From Paenibacillus sp. PK3_47 (lineage in GTDB: Bacteria > Bacillota > Bacilli > Paenibacillales > Paenibacillaceae), in NCBI RefSeq assembly GCF_023520895.1, contig NZ_CP026029.1, positions 1,116,001 to 1,180,000 on the forward strand: a stretch of 64,000 nt of DNA, read 5' to 3'. Made by a program: the position numbers and the translations under genes. The notes below the pieces were generated by a model that was not told the origin of the DNA, ran no database searches, and was given only the letters and a program-made list of their open reading frames with translations. Shown here piece after piece: positions 26,048-36,317 of this stretch; position 1 is the stretch's first letter, and each line of letters begins with the position of its first letter.

Positions 26048-27184
<1,137 letters not shown>

Positions 27185-27219
27185 ACTGCTTGAAGAGTGC
27201 CTCCGTCCGCCCTCTTTCT

Positions 27220-27410
27220 CATGCTAACGGACACTGCGTCCGTTATTTGCCGGAAATTGCGCCAGTTACACCGCTAACGGACCGAGGTTCCTTTATTCCA
27301 CCAAATATTGGACAAAATATGCCCTTTGGGATGAAATAACGTACCTAAGGTCCGTTAGAATTCTTAAACACACCTCTAGGGCAGAATAACGGATCTGTAG
27401 TCCGTTAGCT
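27220..27410. repeat. Hairpin element D (TAACGGAC stems, 50-62-50 geometry)
   Basis: Four inverted-repeat motifs start at 27225 (TAACGGAC-n5-GTCCGTTA), 27275 (TAACGGACCGAGG, decayed right arm), 27337 (TAACGTACC-TAA-GGTCCGTTA) and 27387 (TAACGGA-n7-TCCGTTA). Spacings are 50, 62 and 50 bp. The longer spacer holds GCCCTTTGGGAT at 27321. The geometry matches element C at 7430 and 35297 although the stems are unrelated. Located between convergent mnmA and oppA. Confidence 0.75.
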
Positions 27411-27488
27411 GCCAAGTAATCAACGGGTTCCGGTGCGCGTGAGGCGATGGATTGGAGCCGGAAATAGTCGCATAATATAACGGCAGCA

Positions 27489-27528
27489 CAAAAACTCCTT
27501 TCGGCTTGTAACCGGAAGGAGTTTTTAC
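27489..27528. terminator. Bidirectional terminator between mnmA and oppA
   Basis: AAAAACTCCTTTCGG and CCGGAAGGAGTTTTT form a strong hairpin with flanking A and T runs, able to end both the mnmA and opp transcripts. Confidence 0.85.
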
Positions 27529-27530
27529 TA

Positions 27531-27598
27531 TGCATACCTATGCTGCAAGAAGATATTCTTACTCTGCATACCTATGCTGCAAGAAGATATTCTTACTC
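27531..27598 (-). repeat. Perfect 34-bp tandem duplication at the oppA 3' end
   Basis: Two identical 34-bp copies (27531-27564 and 27565-27598). The right copy includes the GAG-TAA end of oppA; the left copy repeats that stop and the following sequence. Perfect identity suggests a recent event. Confidence 0.9.
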
Positions 27599-29440
27599 CG
27601 CCGCAATTCCCTTATCAGCAGACAGGGCAATTTCGTTTTTGTACATCTCCGTTCCATCACCAATCGCATAGTTCAGCACGCGGTTGTTAACCGGAACGAG
27701 CGCTGCGCGGTAAAGCGTCGGGAATACAGGGATTTCTTCAATCATCAGCTGCTGCCATTCCTTGTAGATTTCCTTACGCTTCTCTACATCAAATGCAGCT
27801 TCTGAGACGCCTTCCTTCATCAGGCGGTCATTTTCATCATTCGCATAACGCGGGAAGTTATAAATGGCATCGCGGCCGTAGAGTCCTTGCGGGTCCACGT
27901 CAATACCGACGGTCCACGCGCCTTGGTATACGTCAACAGAAGGATCGTCTTCCCCGCTGCTGCCTACACGGTCATAGAAGGTGTTGAACTCTACCATTTC
28001 CAGCGTGACATTGAGGCCGATCGCTTTCCAGGATTGCACATAATATTGGGCCAGCGGCTCGGCAATATCCGAACCGGTCATGGAGATAAAGTTAATCGTC
28101 AGCGGGGTGCCGTCCGGATTGGTCCGGAAATCCCCGTCCAGCTTAAAGCCTGCATCCTCCAGCGTTTGCTTCGCTGCTTCCGGATCATAGGTTATCCCCG
28201 GGTTGCTGGCATCGTGGAATTCCGGATGGGATGGCGGGATCAGCGTCGTCGCATTCCAGCGCAGGCCATGATAGAACTTTTTGCCGACGGCATCATTATC
28301 CACAGCCTGCCACATTGCTTTTCGTAAAGCTACATTCGCCATCTTTGCATTTGGATCCGGTGCCACCACTTTATTCGCCGCATCCCATTTGCCGAGCTTG
28401 AAGCCGATGTAAGTATAAGCACGGTCAATTGCACCGAGATATTCAACGTTGGACAGGCTGGAGTTATCGGGGAACTGGTCAATCGGGAAGCTGTCTACCA
28501 GGTCGATATTTCCGGCTTTGATCTCCTGCACAACTGTCGTTGGAGCGACCACCTTCAGAATGACTTTGTCCAGCTTCGGAGCGCCGCGCCAGTAATCCTC
28601 ATTCTTCACAAATACTACGGATTCACCAGGTACGATGCTTTCCACTTTAAACGGACCAAAGCCGATCGGCTTCTGGCGCACTTCCGGGGAGGCCGAGATT
28701 TTGGCTACATCCATGCCGCCGAAAATATGCTTAGCCAGCGGATAAGTCCAGATACTGCCTGTCAGCAGGGACGGAGTGGACTTTACATAAGTAATCTCCA
28801 GCTGCTTCTCACTCAGCACCTTGATCCCGGAAATGGTCTTGGCTGTACCGGCATGGTAGGCTTCCATCCCTTCAATGTTGGTGAAGTCCGAGCCGTAACG
28901 CGGGCCGTCGTAAGCCGGGTTACCGATGACTTCGTGCGCAAACAGCCAATCCTCTGCGGTAACCGGCTTTCCGTCATGCCAGTTCACATTGTCGCGGATC
29001 GTAAAGGTAAAGGTACGGCCGTCTTCAGAGACTTCATAGGTAGCTGCGCCGTCATTGGTATACACGTAGTTTTTATCCCAGGTCAGCAGGCCTTCGTCAA
29101 ACCAGTCAAGTACCTCTGCATCCGGAGCGCCCGAATAAAAGTTAAAGTTGAGTGTTCCTTCAAAAGGAGTATCGGATACAAGTCCAAAGTTGAGGGTGCC
29201 GCCTTCTATAGCCTCACCCTGATTCGTCTTCACATTACTGAAATCTGCGATGTTGTACAGCCCGTCTTCCGCTGCCGGCGCTTCCGTTGGAGCTGTGGTA
29301 GCCGCCGCTTCCGTGGTAGGCGCAGCCGACGGTTCAGCAGCTTCATTGGTGTTGTTACCTGAGCTGCAGGCGGTGACCGCAAGTGACAGGACAAGCAGCA
29401 GGCTGGCGAGCATTGTCTTTCCGGATCTTCTTTTTCTCAT
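27593..29440 (-). CDS. Oligopeptide ABC transporter substrate-binding lipoprotein
   Basis: A 615-residue family 5 solute-binding protein. The N-terminal lipoprotein signal ends in a VTAC lipobox at about residue 25, followed by a Thr/Ala/Glu-rich linker to about residue 60. The SBP_bac_5 core includes the FTIRDNVNWHDGKPVTAEDW motif region. It captures peptides outside the membrane for the OppBC channel. It is the last gene of the operon, after the permeases, unlike the oppA-first order in B. subtilis. The ligand may be a peptide or another compound such as nickel or dipeptide; not resolvable here. Confidence 0.92.
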   Translation of the reverse strand: MRKRRSGKTMLASLLLVLSLAVTACSSGNNTNEAAEPSAAPTTEAAATTAPTEAPAAEDGLYNIADFSNVKTNQGEAIEGGTLNFGLVSDTPFEGTLNFNFYSGAPDAEVLDWFDEGLLTWDKNYVYTNDGAATYEVSEDGRTFTFTIRDNVNWHDGKPVTAEDWLFAHEVIGNPAYDGPRYGSDFTNIEGMEAYHAGTAKTISGIKVLSEKQLEITYVKSTPSLLTGSIWTYPLAKHIFGGMDVAKISASPEVRQKPIGFGPFKVESIVPGESVVFVKNEDYWRGAPKLDKVILKVVAPTTVVQEIKAGNIDLVDSFPIDQFPDNSSLSNVEYLGAIDRAYTYIGFKLGKWDAANKVVAPDPNAKMANVALRKAMWQAVDNDAVGKKFYHGLRWNATTLIPPSHPEFHDASNPGITYDPEAAKQTLEDAGFKLDGDFRTNPDGTPLTINFISMTGSDIAEPLAQYYVQSWKAIGLNVTLEMVEFNTFYDRVGSSGEDDPSVDVYQGAWTVGIDVDPQGLYGRDAIYNFPRYANDENDRLMKEGVSEAAFDVEKRKEIYKEWQQLMIEEIPVFPTLYRAALVPVNNRVLNYAIGDGTEMYKNEIALSADKGIAAE

Positions 29441-29460
29441 ACTTGTTTCTTCCTCCCTTA

Positions 29461-30366
29461 TTATCCTTTTCTTTGTCTTGCGTCCGTCGCACGCTTCAGC
29501 GCCTGACCGACATTATTTATACTCAACATCAATACCAGGATCAGCAGTGATGCAGGTAACCATATCCACCATCTGGACTCCAGGGTCTGCGGGTTCCGTG
29601 CGTAGCTGACTAAAGTTCCGAGACTGGGCGTACTTTCGGGAAAGCCGAAGCCAAGGAAGGACAGGCCTGATTCCAGGCCGATATTGGCAGCGAGATTCAG
29701 GGTCATTGTAACGATAATGATGGAGCTGAGATTCGGAAGCACCTGCTTGAAAATGATCTGAAGATGGGAGGAGCCCAGCGTTCTTGAGGCCTGAACGTAC
29801 TCCAGCTCCCTTTCCTGCAGCGTTTTGGAGCGGATCAGCCTGGCAATCCCCATCCACAGAAATGCAGTCATAATGAGTGAGAAAGACACGGTATTGTATT
29901 TGGGCACCGCCGTTACAAAAGCAATGACAATCATCAGCATGGGAAGAATCATAAAGAAGTCCACAAACCGCATGAAAATATTGTCGACAATTCCGCCGAA
30001 GTAACCTGAGATCAGCCCTACCAATATACCGATAACACCTGTCATCAGGGTGACCAGAATGGCTACGCTCAGGGAATTGCGGGTCCCGATAATGAGCTGG
30101 CCGAACACATCACGCCCGCCATAATCGGTGCCAAGCCAGAACTTGGCCGAAGGCTTTTCATACAAAGCGAATAAATCAACGGTTACAATCTGCTCCTGAT
30201 CCAGAAACAGCGCTACACCGAACACTCCCAATATCACAGCAGCCATAAAGATCAGGGAGCAGAGTGCCAGCTTATCCCTGAAAATTTCCCGCCAGAGAAT
30301 GGTCCATCCGGACGGGCTTTTATCGGTCTCCAACGGGAGCTGCAGCCCGGGGCTTGATTTTGCCAT
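29461..30366 (-). CDS. Oligopeptide ABC transporter permease OppC
   Basis: 301 residues with six membrane helices. A DppC/OppC N-terminal segment (first helix at about 35-55) precedes the family segment FWLGTDYGGRDVFGQ. The EAA loop, ARTLGSSHLQIIFKQVLPN type, contacts the ATPases. The ATG at 30366 follows GAGGTGA and gives a normal N-terminus. It pairs with OppB, 28 bp upstream. Confidence 0.92.
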   Translation of the reverse strand: MAKSSPGLQLPLETDKSPSGWTILWREIFRDKLALCSLIFMAAVILGVFGVALFLDQEQIVTVDLFALYEKPSAKFWLGTDYGGRDVFGQLIIGTRNSLSVAILVTLMTGVIGILVGLISGYFGGIVDNIFMRFVDFFMILPMLMIVIAFVTAVPKYNTVSFSLIMTAFLWMGIARLIRSKTLQERELEYVQASRTLGSSHLQIIFKQVLPNLSSIIIVTMTLNLAANIGLESGLSFLGFGFPESTPSLGTLVSYARNPQTLESRWWIWLPASLLILVLMLSINNVGQALKRATDARQRKG

Positions 30367-30394
30367 AACATTCACCTCAACAAAGTTCTGATCG

Positions 30395-31357
30395 TTATTT
30401 AATCCGGATACGGGGATCCACAATGCCTAATATGATGTCCGAGAGCAGGGAACCGACAATGGAAGCTATGCCATAGAGCAGCACAAGCGCTGTAACGACA
30501 CTGAAGTCACGGATGACAATCGAGCCCAGGAACAGCTGCCCCATGCCGGGATAACTGAAGATGCTCTCCACAAAGATCGTTCCGCCAATCAGCCCGGTAA
30601 GCTCATATCCGAAAAAAGCGGCAATCGGCAGCAGGGAGTTCCGGAGAATATGCCGGTTGTAGATCCGTGATTCCGGAGCGCCTTTGGCCCTCGCTGTAAG
30701 AACATAGTCCTTCTGCTTCGTATCAATGATTTCATTCCGCAGGTACTGGACGGTTCCGACCGTGGTAATCAGTGCAATCGAAAGCGCCGGCAGCAGCAGA
30801 TGATAAATTTTGCTCAGCACATAGCCTAACGTTCCGGGAACCTCACCGGGAGCTACACTCCCTCCAGTCGGGAACCAGCTGAAGTAAAAGCCGAAGGCCC
30901 ATAACATCAGCAGAGCAACGATAAACAGCGGTGCGGCAAAGCCGATGTAGGTATATCCCGTAATCAGCCGGTCGCCCCAGGTATCGTTGAAGCGCCCGCT
31001 TATAATTCCGAGAGGAATCGCGATCAGATAAGTCAGAATCAGAGTGGCCACCGATAACCAGAGCGTATTCATCAGCCGTTGTCCGATGAGCTCTGTTACA
31101 GGCATTTTGAAACGGAAGGATTGCCCGAGGTCGCCTTGCAGCGCCTTGGTGATCCAGTCCCAATATTGGATGTGCCAAGGATTGTTAAGGCCCAGCCGTT
31201 CTCTCATCGCCTCGATGGAGGCCGGATCAATATTGGGATCAAGCATACCGGTGAGCGCATCCCCGGGCATTGCTTTTGCCATAAGAAATACCAGAATACT
31301 AAGCAGGAATACTTGAGGAATCATAATCAGCAGTCTTCGTGCAATAATCTTCCACAT
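30395..31357 (-). CDS. Oligopeptide ABC transporter permease OppB
   Basis: A 320-residue integral membrane permease. It begins MWKIIARRLLIMIPQ, as in DppB/OppB, and has the EAA loop ARAKGAPESRIYNRHILRN followed by the GGTIFVESIFSYPGMGQL segment. It forms the channel with OppC. Only 6 bp separate it from the upstream oppF. Confidence 0.93.
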   Translation of the reverse strand: MWKIIARRLLIMIPQVFLLSILVFLMAKAMPGDALTGMLDPNIDPASIEAMRERLGLNNPWHIQYWDWITKALQGDLGQSFRFKMPVTELIGQRLMNTLWLSVATLILTYLIAIPLGIISGRFNDTWGDRLITGYTYIGFAAPLFIVALLMLWAFGFYFSWFPTGGSVAPGEVPGTLGYVLSKIYHLLLPALSIALITTVGTVQYLRNEIIDTKQKDYVLTARAKGAPESRIYNRHILRNSLLPIAAFFGYELTGLIGGTIFVESIFSYPGMGQLFLGSIVIRDFSVVTALVLLYGIASIVGSLLSDIILGIVDPRIRIK

Positions 31358-31363
31358 AACGTC

Positions 31364-32299
31364 TCAACCTTTCTCGGGCATGGCCACCAAATGAGTATCG
31401 GACACAGGCTTTAAGGGATAGGCCAAACCGTCGCTGTCAAAATAACTCCCATAGGCGTCCTCGTACTCTGCACTTACGGACTGGCGGAACCTGCTCCGCT
31501 CTTCACGCTTCCAGGGGTCAATGTCCGGTATGGCTGCGATCAGACGTTTCGTATAAATATGGCGGGGATTGTCAAAAATATCCTCAGGTGTTCCCTGTTC
31601 GACATAACGCCCCCTGTACATAATGCCGATATGGTCGCACATATGCCGGATAATCCCAAGATCATGACTGATGAACAGGTAAGTCAGATTTAATTCCTTC
31701 TGGATATCCTTCAAAAAATTAAGCACCTGGGCCTGCACCGACACATCCAGCGCGGACACCGGCTCATCGGCAATAATCAGCTTCGGCTTCAGCGCAATCG
31801 CTCTGGCAATGCCGATCCGCTGGCGCTGGCCCCCGGAGAATTCATGCGGATATTTGTAGATGTTGTCCGGCCCCAGCCCCACCTGCTCCAGCAGTTCCTG
31901 AACCCTGCGTCTCTCTTCCTGCGGAGACTGCCGGTCAAAGTTGCGCAGCGGTTCGGCAATGATATCGAGGACGCGTTTTTTGGGATTAAGTGATGAATAA
32001 GGATCCTGAAAAATCATCTGGACATCCCGGCGGATATGGGTTTCCTTACGTGAACCCGGAAGTGCCAGATCCGTCCCTTCAAAAAGAATGCTGCCCCCTG
32101 TAATCCGGTTCAGCCCGATGACTGCCCGGCCGGTCGTTGTTTTGCCGGAACCCGATTCACCGACAAGGCCGTAGGTCTGGCCGGCCTCAATCTCAAAATT
32201 CACCCCGTCGACCGCTTTGATGTCGTTAACCTTGCATCGGAAGATGCCGCCCCTTACGGGAAAATGCACTTGCAAATCCTTTACTTCAAGCAGTGCCAT
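31364..32299 (-). CDS. Oligopeptide ABC transporter ATP-binding protein OppF
   Basis: A 311-residue ATPase: Walker [10 protein letters not shown], signature [15 protein letters not shown], Walker [14 protein letters not shown]-loop FISHDL. The C-terminal OppF/DppF extension has [12 protein letters not shown] and [13 protein letters not shown]. Works with OppD. It starts inside the end of oppD (14-bp overlap). Confidence 0.94.
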   Translation of the reverse strand: MALLEVKDLQVHFPVRGGIFRCKVNDIKAVDGVNFEIEAGQTYGLVGESGSGKTTTGRAVIGLNRITGGSILFEGTDLALPGSRKETHIRRDVQMIFQDPYSSLNPKKRVLDIIAEPLRNFDRQSPQEERRRVQELLEQVGLGPDNIYKYPHEFSGGQRQRIGIARAIALKPKLIIADEPVSALDVSVQAQVLNFLKDIQKELNLTYLFISHDLGIIRHMCDHIGIMYRGRYVEQGTPEDIFDNPRHIYTKRLIAAIPDIDPWKREERSRFRQSVSAEYEDAYGSYFDSDGLAYPLKPVSDTHLVAMPEKG

Positions 32300-33308
32300 G
32301 GCTGCCAGCCTCCTCTATACTCTCCGGGAAGTGAAAATCTTTGTAGCAGGTGCAGCGTACAAAGTGGCCTGGGGCAATTTCATGCAGCTGCGGATTCTGC
32401 TCATGGGCCGAGGCATCAATCCAGGGGGTTCTGGAAGAGAAACGGCAGCCCGACCTCGGCAGATTTTTGAGTGACGGCACAATTCCCTGGATGACATGAA
32501 GTCTGGACTTCACACTGCCGGCTGTTGGAATGGAGTTGAACAAGGATCTGGTGTACGGATGCTGCGGGTTGGAGGTCAGCGTATAGATATCGGCAATTTC
32601 CACAATCTGTCCTGCGTACATTACGGCTACCCGGTCTGCCATTTCACTGACTACACCGAGATCATGAGTAATAAGGATAATTCCGGCTTCCATATCCTGC
32701 TTAAGCTTCCGGATCAGCTCGAGAATCTGCAGCTGGATTGTCACATCGAGTGCTGTAGTTGGTTCATCGGCAATGAGCAGCTGCGGCCCGTTCGCAATCG
32801 CAATTGCGATAATAACCCGCTGGCGCATTCCGCCTGATAATTCATAAGGGTACTGCTGGTATGTATGCTCGGGGCGGGGAATGCCCACTTTGTTCAGCAG
32901 GTCCAGGACTCTCTCTTTCCTCTGCTTCTTGGACAGGGCGGAATCATGAAGGAGCAGCACCTCCTCAATCTGCCGGCCTATAATCATCAGAGGATTCAGA
33001 GCGGCTAGAGGATCCTGAAAGATCATCGACATTTCTTTGCCGCGGATTTTGTTGAGTGCACCCGGAGGCATATTCACAATGTCCTGTCCCTTGTAGTACA
33101 CATGACCTTCAATCCTGGCCTTGGTGTGCAGACCGGTAATAGAGAAGGCCAGTGCACTCTTGCCGGAACCGGATTCCCCTACAATCGCCAGTATTTCATT
33201 CTTCTTCACCGTGAGCGTCACATCGTCGACTGCAGCATAATAATCATCTGCAATCTTGAAGGATGTCGTTAAATGCTCAATCCGCAGCAAGTCTTCGCTC
33301 AAATTCAT
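32286..33308 (-). CDS. Oligopeptide ABC transporter ATP-binding protein OppD
   Basis: A 340-residue ATPase: Walker [10 protein letters not shown], signature [15 protein letters not shown], Walker [14 protein letters not shown]-loop LITHDLG. The C-terminal oligopeptide-transporter domain carries Cys residues ([15 protein letters not shown]) that in relatives can bind an iron-sulfur cluster. First gene of the five-gene operon D-F-B-C-A. ATG at 33308 preferred to the preceding GTG because AAGG lies 8 bp upstream. Confidence 0.93.
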   Translation of the reverse strand: MNLSEDLLRIEHLTTSFKIADDYYAAVDDVTLTVKKNEILAIVGESGSGKSALAFSITGLHTKARIEGHVYYKGQDIVNMPPGALNKIRGKEMSMIFQDPLAALNPLMIIGRQIEEVLLLHDSALSKKQRKERVLDLLNKVGIPRPEHTYQQYPYELSGGMRQRVIIAIAIANGPQLLIADEPTTALDVTIQLQILELIRKLKQDMEAGIILITHDLGVVSEMADRVAVMYAGQIVEIADIYTLTSNPQHPYTRSLFNSIPTAGSVKSRLHVIQGIVPSLKNLPRSGCRFSSRTPWIDASAHEQNPQLHEIAPGHFVRCTCYKDFHFPESIEEAGSHGTA

Positions 33309-33520
33309 CACCCTAACCTTATGATTTTTTAAAACAGGTGAGCTAAATGTTAGATAACATAACTTTAGTTTGAGATAAATAATTAAAATTAGGGGTTATT
33401 TGGAATAAATCCCTGAATGTTAGAGTTTATTCTAATTGACTCATGGTAAATTAGCAATGATTTTATTAAGAAAATGCTTTATATGTTATATTAAATGACA
33501 CAAAATGACCAAATATGATA
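33309..33520. other. AT-rich upstream region of the opp operon
   Basis: About 210 bp, strongly AT-rich, between oppD and the rarA terminator. It must hold the opp promoter. Several weak -10-like motifs are present but none has a clear -35 partner, and no CodY box (AATTTTCWGAAAATT) is recognisable. Confidence 0.4.
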
Positions 33521-33563
33521 AAAAAACCGCCAAATCCCCTAGTAAACAGGACTGACGGTTTTC
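33521..33563 (-). terminator. Terminator of rarA
   Basis: On the minus strand AAAACCGTC pairs with GGCGGTTTT around an AG/CT-rich inner loop, followed by a T-run. It lies 37 bp after the rarA stop. Confidence 0.8.
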
Positions 33564-33599
33564 TAAATATTAATATATAATTTTTCACAGCCTGACGGA

Positions 33600-34904
33600 C
33601 TATTGTCCGCGGCGCAGAGACTGGTTATGGCGGATTTTGGCCTCATTCCCCTGCTCTGTAGCCTGATAAAAGACCCGCCGGGCGATCTTCTTGGGCAGGT
33701 AATCCTGCTTGACGTAATGACCGGGAAAGTTATGCGGATACTGGTAGCCCTCATGGCCAAGCGCCGCTGAGCCTTTGTAGTGCGTATCCCGCAGATGCAG
33801 CGGCACTTCTGCAGACTTCAGCTCTTCAATGCTGTCCATTGCATTCGAAATCGCCATGTACACGGCGTTTGATTTTGGACTTTCTACGGCGAACAAGATC
33901 GCCTGGGCAATGTTCAGCTTCGCCTCCGGCCAGCCGTTGTTGCGGTAAGCCTCCAGCGCGCTGACGGCCTGGACCATCGCCTGCGGGTTGGCCAGGCCGA
34001 TGTCCTCGCTGCTGGCGGCAATCAGCCGGCGGATGAAGGTCATCGGGTCCATGCCGAGCTTCTCAACGGCATACAGGAACCAGAACAGCGCGGCGTCACT
34101 GGAGCCGCGGATGCTTTTGTGAAAAGCGGACAGCACATCATATTGCGTCGATTCATCCGCTTTGACTATCGGGCGGCGGATCGACTCCTCGGCGACTGCA
34201 AGTGTGATGTGTACGCTGCCGTCCGGCTCCGGCGCCGTAGTCATGGCCGCCAGCTCCAGCGCATTCAGTGCCCGGCGGATATCACCGTTAGCCATGGCCG
34301 CAATGTGCTGCAGGGCATCTTCATCGGCCTGCAGCCGCATGAAGCCAAGCCCGCGCTTTTCATCGGCAAGTGCCCGGCGCATCGCCATCAGGCTGTGCTC
34401 ACTGGTCAGCGATTCCAGCTGGAACAGCGTAGAGCGGCTCATAAGCGCCCCGTTGACATAATGGAACGGATTTTCCGTGGTCGCTCCAATAAAAATAATG
34501 GTTCCCTTCTCAACAGCAGGCAGCAGCGCATCCTGCCGTGAGCTGTTAAAACGGTGCACCTCATCCAGAAACAGAATCGTCTTCGTACCGTACAACGACT
34601 TATTGCTCTGGGCGCGCTCGATGACCTCCCGCACATCTTTTACCGACGCTTCCACCGCATTTAGCCGGACAAAGTCAGCCTTCGTGTGATGAGAAATAAT
34701 ATGTGCCAGCGTAGTTTTGCCGCAGCCTGGAGGCCCGTAGAGCAGAATGGATGAGACCTGGTCTGCTTCAATCGCTCTGCGCAGCAGCTTGCCGGGTCCG
34801 ATAATATGCTCCTGGCCGATATATTCATCAAGATTCTCCGGGCGCATGCGGTCTGCCAGCAGCCGGCCGCTTCCCGAATCCTCCCCGATCGAGAATAAAT
34901 CCAT
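33600..34904 (-). CDS. rarA: Replication-associated recombination protein RarA (MgsA)
   Basis: A 434-residue AAA+ ATPase related to clamp loaders. It has Walker A GPPGCGKTT, Walker B ILFLDEVHRF, sensor 1 IGATTENP, and a C-terminal tetramerisation/DNA-binding part ending in an Arg-rich tail. It acts at stalled forks. AAGGAAGTGG precedes the ATG. In B. subtilis the gene (yrvN) is next to cymR; here the opp operon and mnmA lie between them. Confidence 0.95.
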   Translation of the reverse strand: MDLFSIGEDSGSGRLLADRMRPENLDEYIGQEHIIGPGKLLRRAIEADQVSSILLYGPPGCGKTTLAHIISHHTKADFVRLNAVEASVKDVREVIERAQSNKSLYGTKTILFLDEVHRFNSSRQDALLPAVEKGTIIFIGATTENPFHYVNGALMSRSTLFQLESLTSEHSLMAMRRALADEKRGLGFMRLQADEDALQHIAAMANGDIRRALNALELAAMTTAPEPDGSVHITLAVAEESIRRPIVKADESTQYDVLSAFHKSIRGSSDAALFWFLYAVEKLGMDPMTFIRRLIAASSEDIGLANPQAMVQAVSALEAYRNNGWPEAKLNIAQAILFAVESPKSNAVYMAISNAMDSIEELKSAEVPLHLRDTHYKGSAALGHEGYQYPHNFPGHYVKQDYLPKKIARRVFYQATEQGNEAKIRHNQSLRRGQ

Positions 34905-35031
34905 AATTCCACTTCCTTGCTTAATCTTATAGAAATCACCTGATACACACTCTTCCTATCATACCATACTGCGGCAAGAGAGGATAAACAGCCGCGGAAA
35001 TTTACAGGGTTCGTGGAGGTTCATCGACTAT

Positions 35032-35090
35032 GGGCATTAATTATGGAAATTAATTATGGAAATTAATTATGGAAATTAATTATGGGCATT
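35032..35090. repeat. 13-bp tandem repeat, four copies
   Basis: A unit of GGAAATTAATTAT repeated exactly from 35045 to 35083, preceded by a variant GGGCATTAATTAT at 35032 and followed by another GGGCATT. Typical of slippage. Confidence 0.9.
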
Positions 35091-35130
35091 ACTTACCTCT
35101 CCTTGGATCAGTATGGGTTGGGGTAAACGA

Positions 35131-35262
35131 TGTGGCAGAGGTTAGGGCAGAGGTTAGGGCAGAGGTGGGAACAGAGATTGCGGAGAGGTTGTGGCAGAGG
35201 TTGCGGCAGAGATTGTGCCAAAGATTGCGGAGAGGTCGTGGCAGAGGTTGTAGCAGAGGTCA
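35131..35262. repeat. Degenerate 12-bp purine-rich tandem repeat
   Basis: About eleven imperfect copies of a unit like GGCAGAGGTTGC. Translation in one frame is Arg/Glu-rich low complexity without a credible start, so I do not call a gene. Confidence 0.75.
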
Positions 35263-35296
35263 TGAAAAAGCCTGTATTACCGGGAACCTGCGGCGC

Positions 35297-35480
35297 TTAG
35301 TTGGAATTTCTCCATCTAATTCTTGTTTTCATTATTTTTGACCTATAGTTGGAAATTCTCCATTTATTCGGGCCGACAAAGGCCTTTGGAGACTAACCCA
35401 GCACATTTAAGTGGAGTTTTTCCCACAAGAATTGTAACATGAGTATTTTCCGGAGAATTAGTTGGAGAAATTCCACTTGC
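35297..35480. repeat. Composite hairpin element C, copy 2
   Basis: Diverged copy of the element at 7430-7625. Hairpin motifs start at 35297 (TTAGTTGGA...TCCATCTAA), 35345 (ATAGTTGGA...TCCATTTAT), 35407 (TTAAGTGGA...CCCAC) and 35458 (TTAGTTGGA...TCCAC), spaced 48, 62 and 51 bp. GCCTTTGGAGAC at 35382 sits 37 bp after hairpin 2, the same offset as in copy 1. Confidence 0.75.
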
Positions 35481-35497
35481 CTTGCCGGTCTATTAAA

Positions 35498-36210
35498 AAT
35501 GTGCGAAATTTCGAGTACAATAGGCCACCGTGCAGGCAACGAGCCAAATGTGTGTGAAATAACGAGTACAATGGGCCACCATGTAGGTAAACGAGCCAAA
35601 TGTATGCGAAATATCAAGTACAATAGGCCACCGCACAGGTAAACGAGCCAAATGTATGCGAAATTTCGAGTATAATAGGCCACCGCGCAGGTAAACAAGC
35701 CAAATGTATGCGAAATATCGAGTACATTAGGCCACCGCGCAGGTAAACGAGCCAAATGTGTGCGAAATTTCGAGTACAATGGGCCACCGTGCAGGCAACG
35801 AGCCAAATGTATGCGAAATTTCGAGTACAATAGGCCACCATGTCGGTAAACGAGCCAGTTGTATGCGAAATATCGAGTACAATGGGCCACCATGTATGTA
35901 AACGAGCCAGTTGTATGCGAAATATCGAGTATAATAGGCCACCGTGCAGGCAACGAGCCAAATGTATGCGAAATATCGAGTACAATAGGCCACCGCACAG
36001 GTAAACAAGCCAGTTGTATGCGAAATATCGAGTACAATAGGCCACCATGCAGGCAACGAGCCAAATGTATGCGAAATATCGAGTACAATAGGCCACCGCA
36101 CAGGTAAACGAGCCAAATGTATGCGAAATATCGAGTACAATAGGCCACCGCACAGGCAACGAGCCCAATGTGTGCGAAATAACGAGTAGAATGGGCCACC
36201 GCGCAGGTAT
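35498..36210. repeat. Tandem array E: 14 units of 51/52 bp
   Basis: GCGAAAT recurs at 35503, 35554, 35606, 35658, 35710, 35762, 35813, 35865, 35917, 35968, 36020, 36071, 36123 and 36174. Units with CAGGCAACGAG are 51 bp and those with CAGGTAAACGAG are 52 bp. Each carries a quasi-palindrome GTAtgCGAAATTTCGagTAC or a close variant. All three minus-strand frames are open, but mixing of 51 and 52 bp shifts the frame from unit to unit, arguing against a protein repeat. It follows element C copy 2 directly. Confidence 0.88.
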
Positions 36211-36257
36211 CCCCGGGTCATCTGACAAAGGGTTATCTGAGCCGCACTGTTCCACAT

Positions 36258-36302
36258 TTAAAAAGAGCATGACCTCGCGCGTTTGGCGGAGCCATGCTCT
36301 TT
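36258..36302 (-). terminator. Terminator of the Mor-like regulator gene
   Basis: AAAGAGCATG pairs with CATGCTCTTT around a GC-rich inner loop; A and T runs flank both sides. It lies 16 bp after the stop of the minus-strand gene at 36318. Confidence 0.8.
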
Positions 36303-36317
36303 ATTCAAATTTCCAGG

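Noticed and set aside
35069-35341. 90-codon Arg/Glu-rich frame upstream of rarA
   Set aside because: It is the translation of the degenerate 12-bp repeat and has no convincing start site.
35393-36270. Three overlapping minus-strand frames of up to 268 residues through array E
   Set aside because: The 52-bp units shift the frame at each copy, no start signal exists, and all three frames are similarly open.
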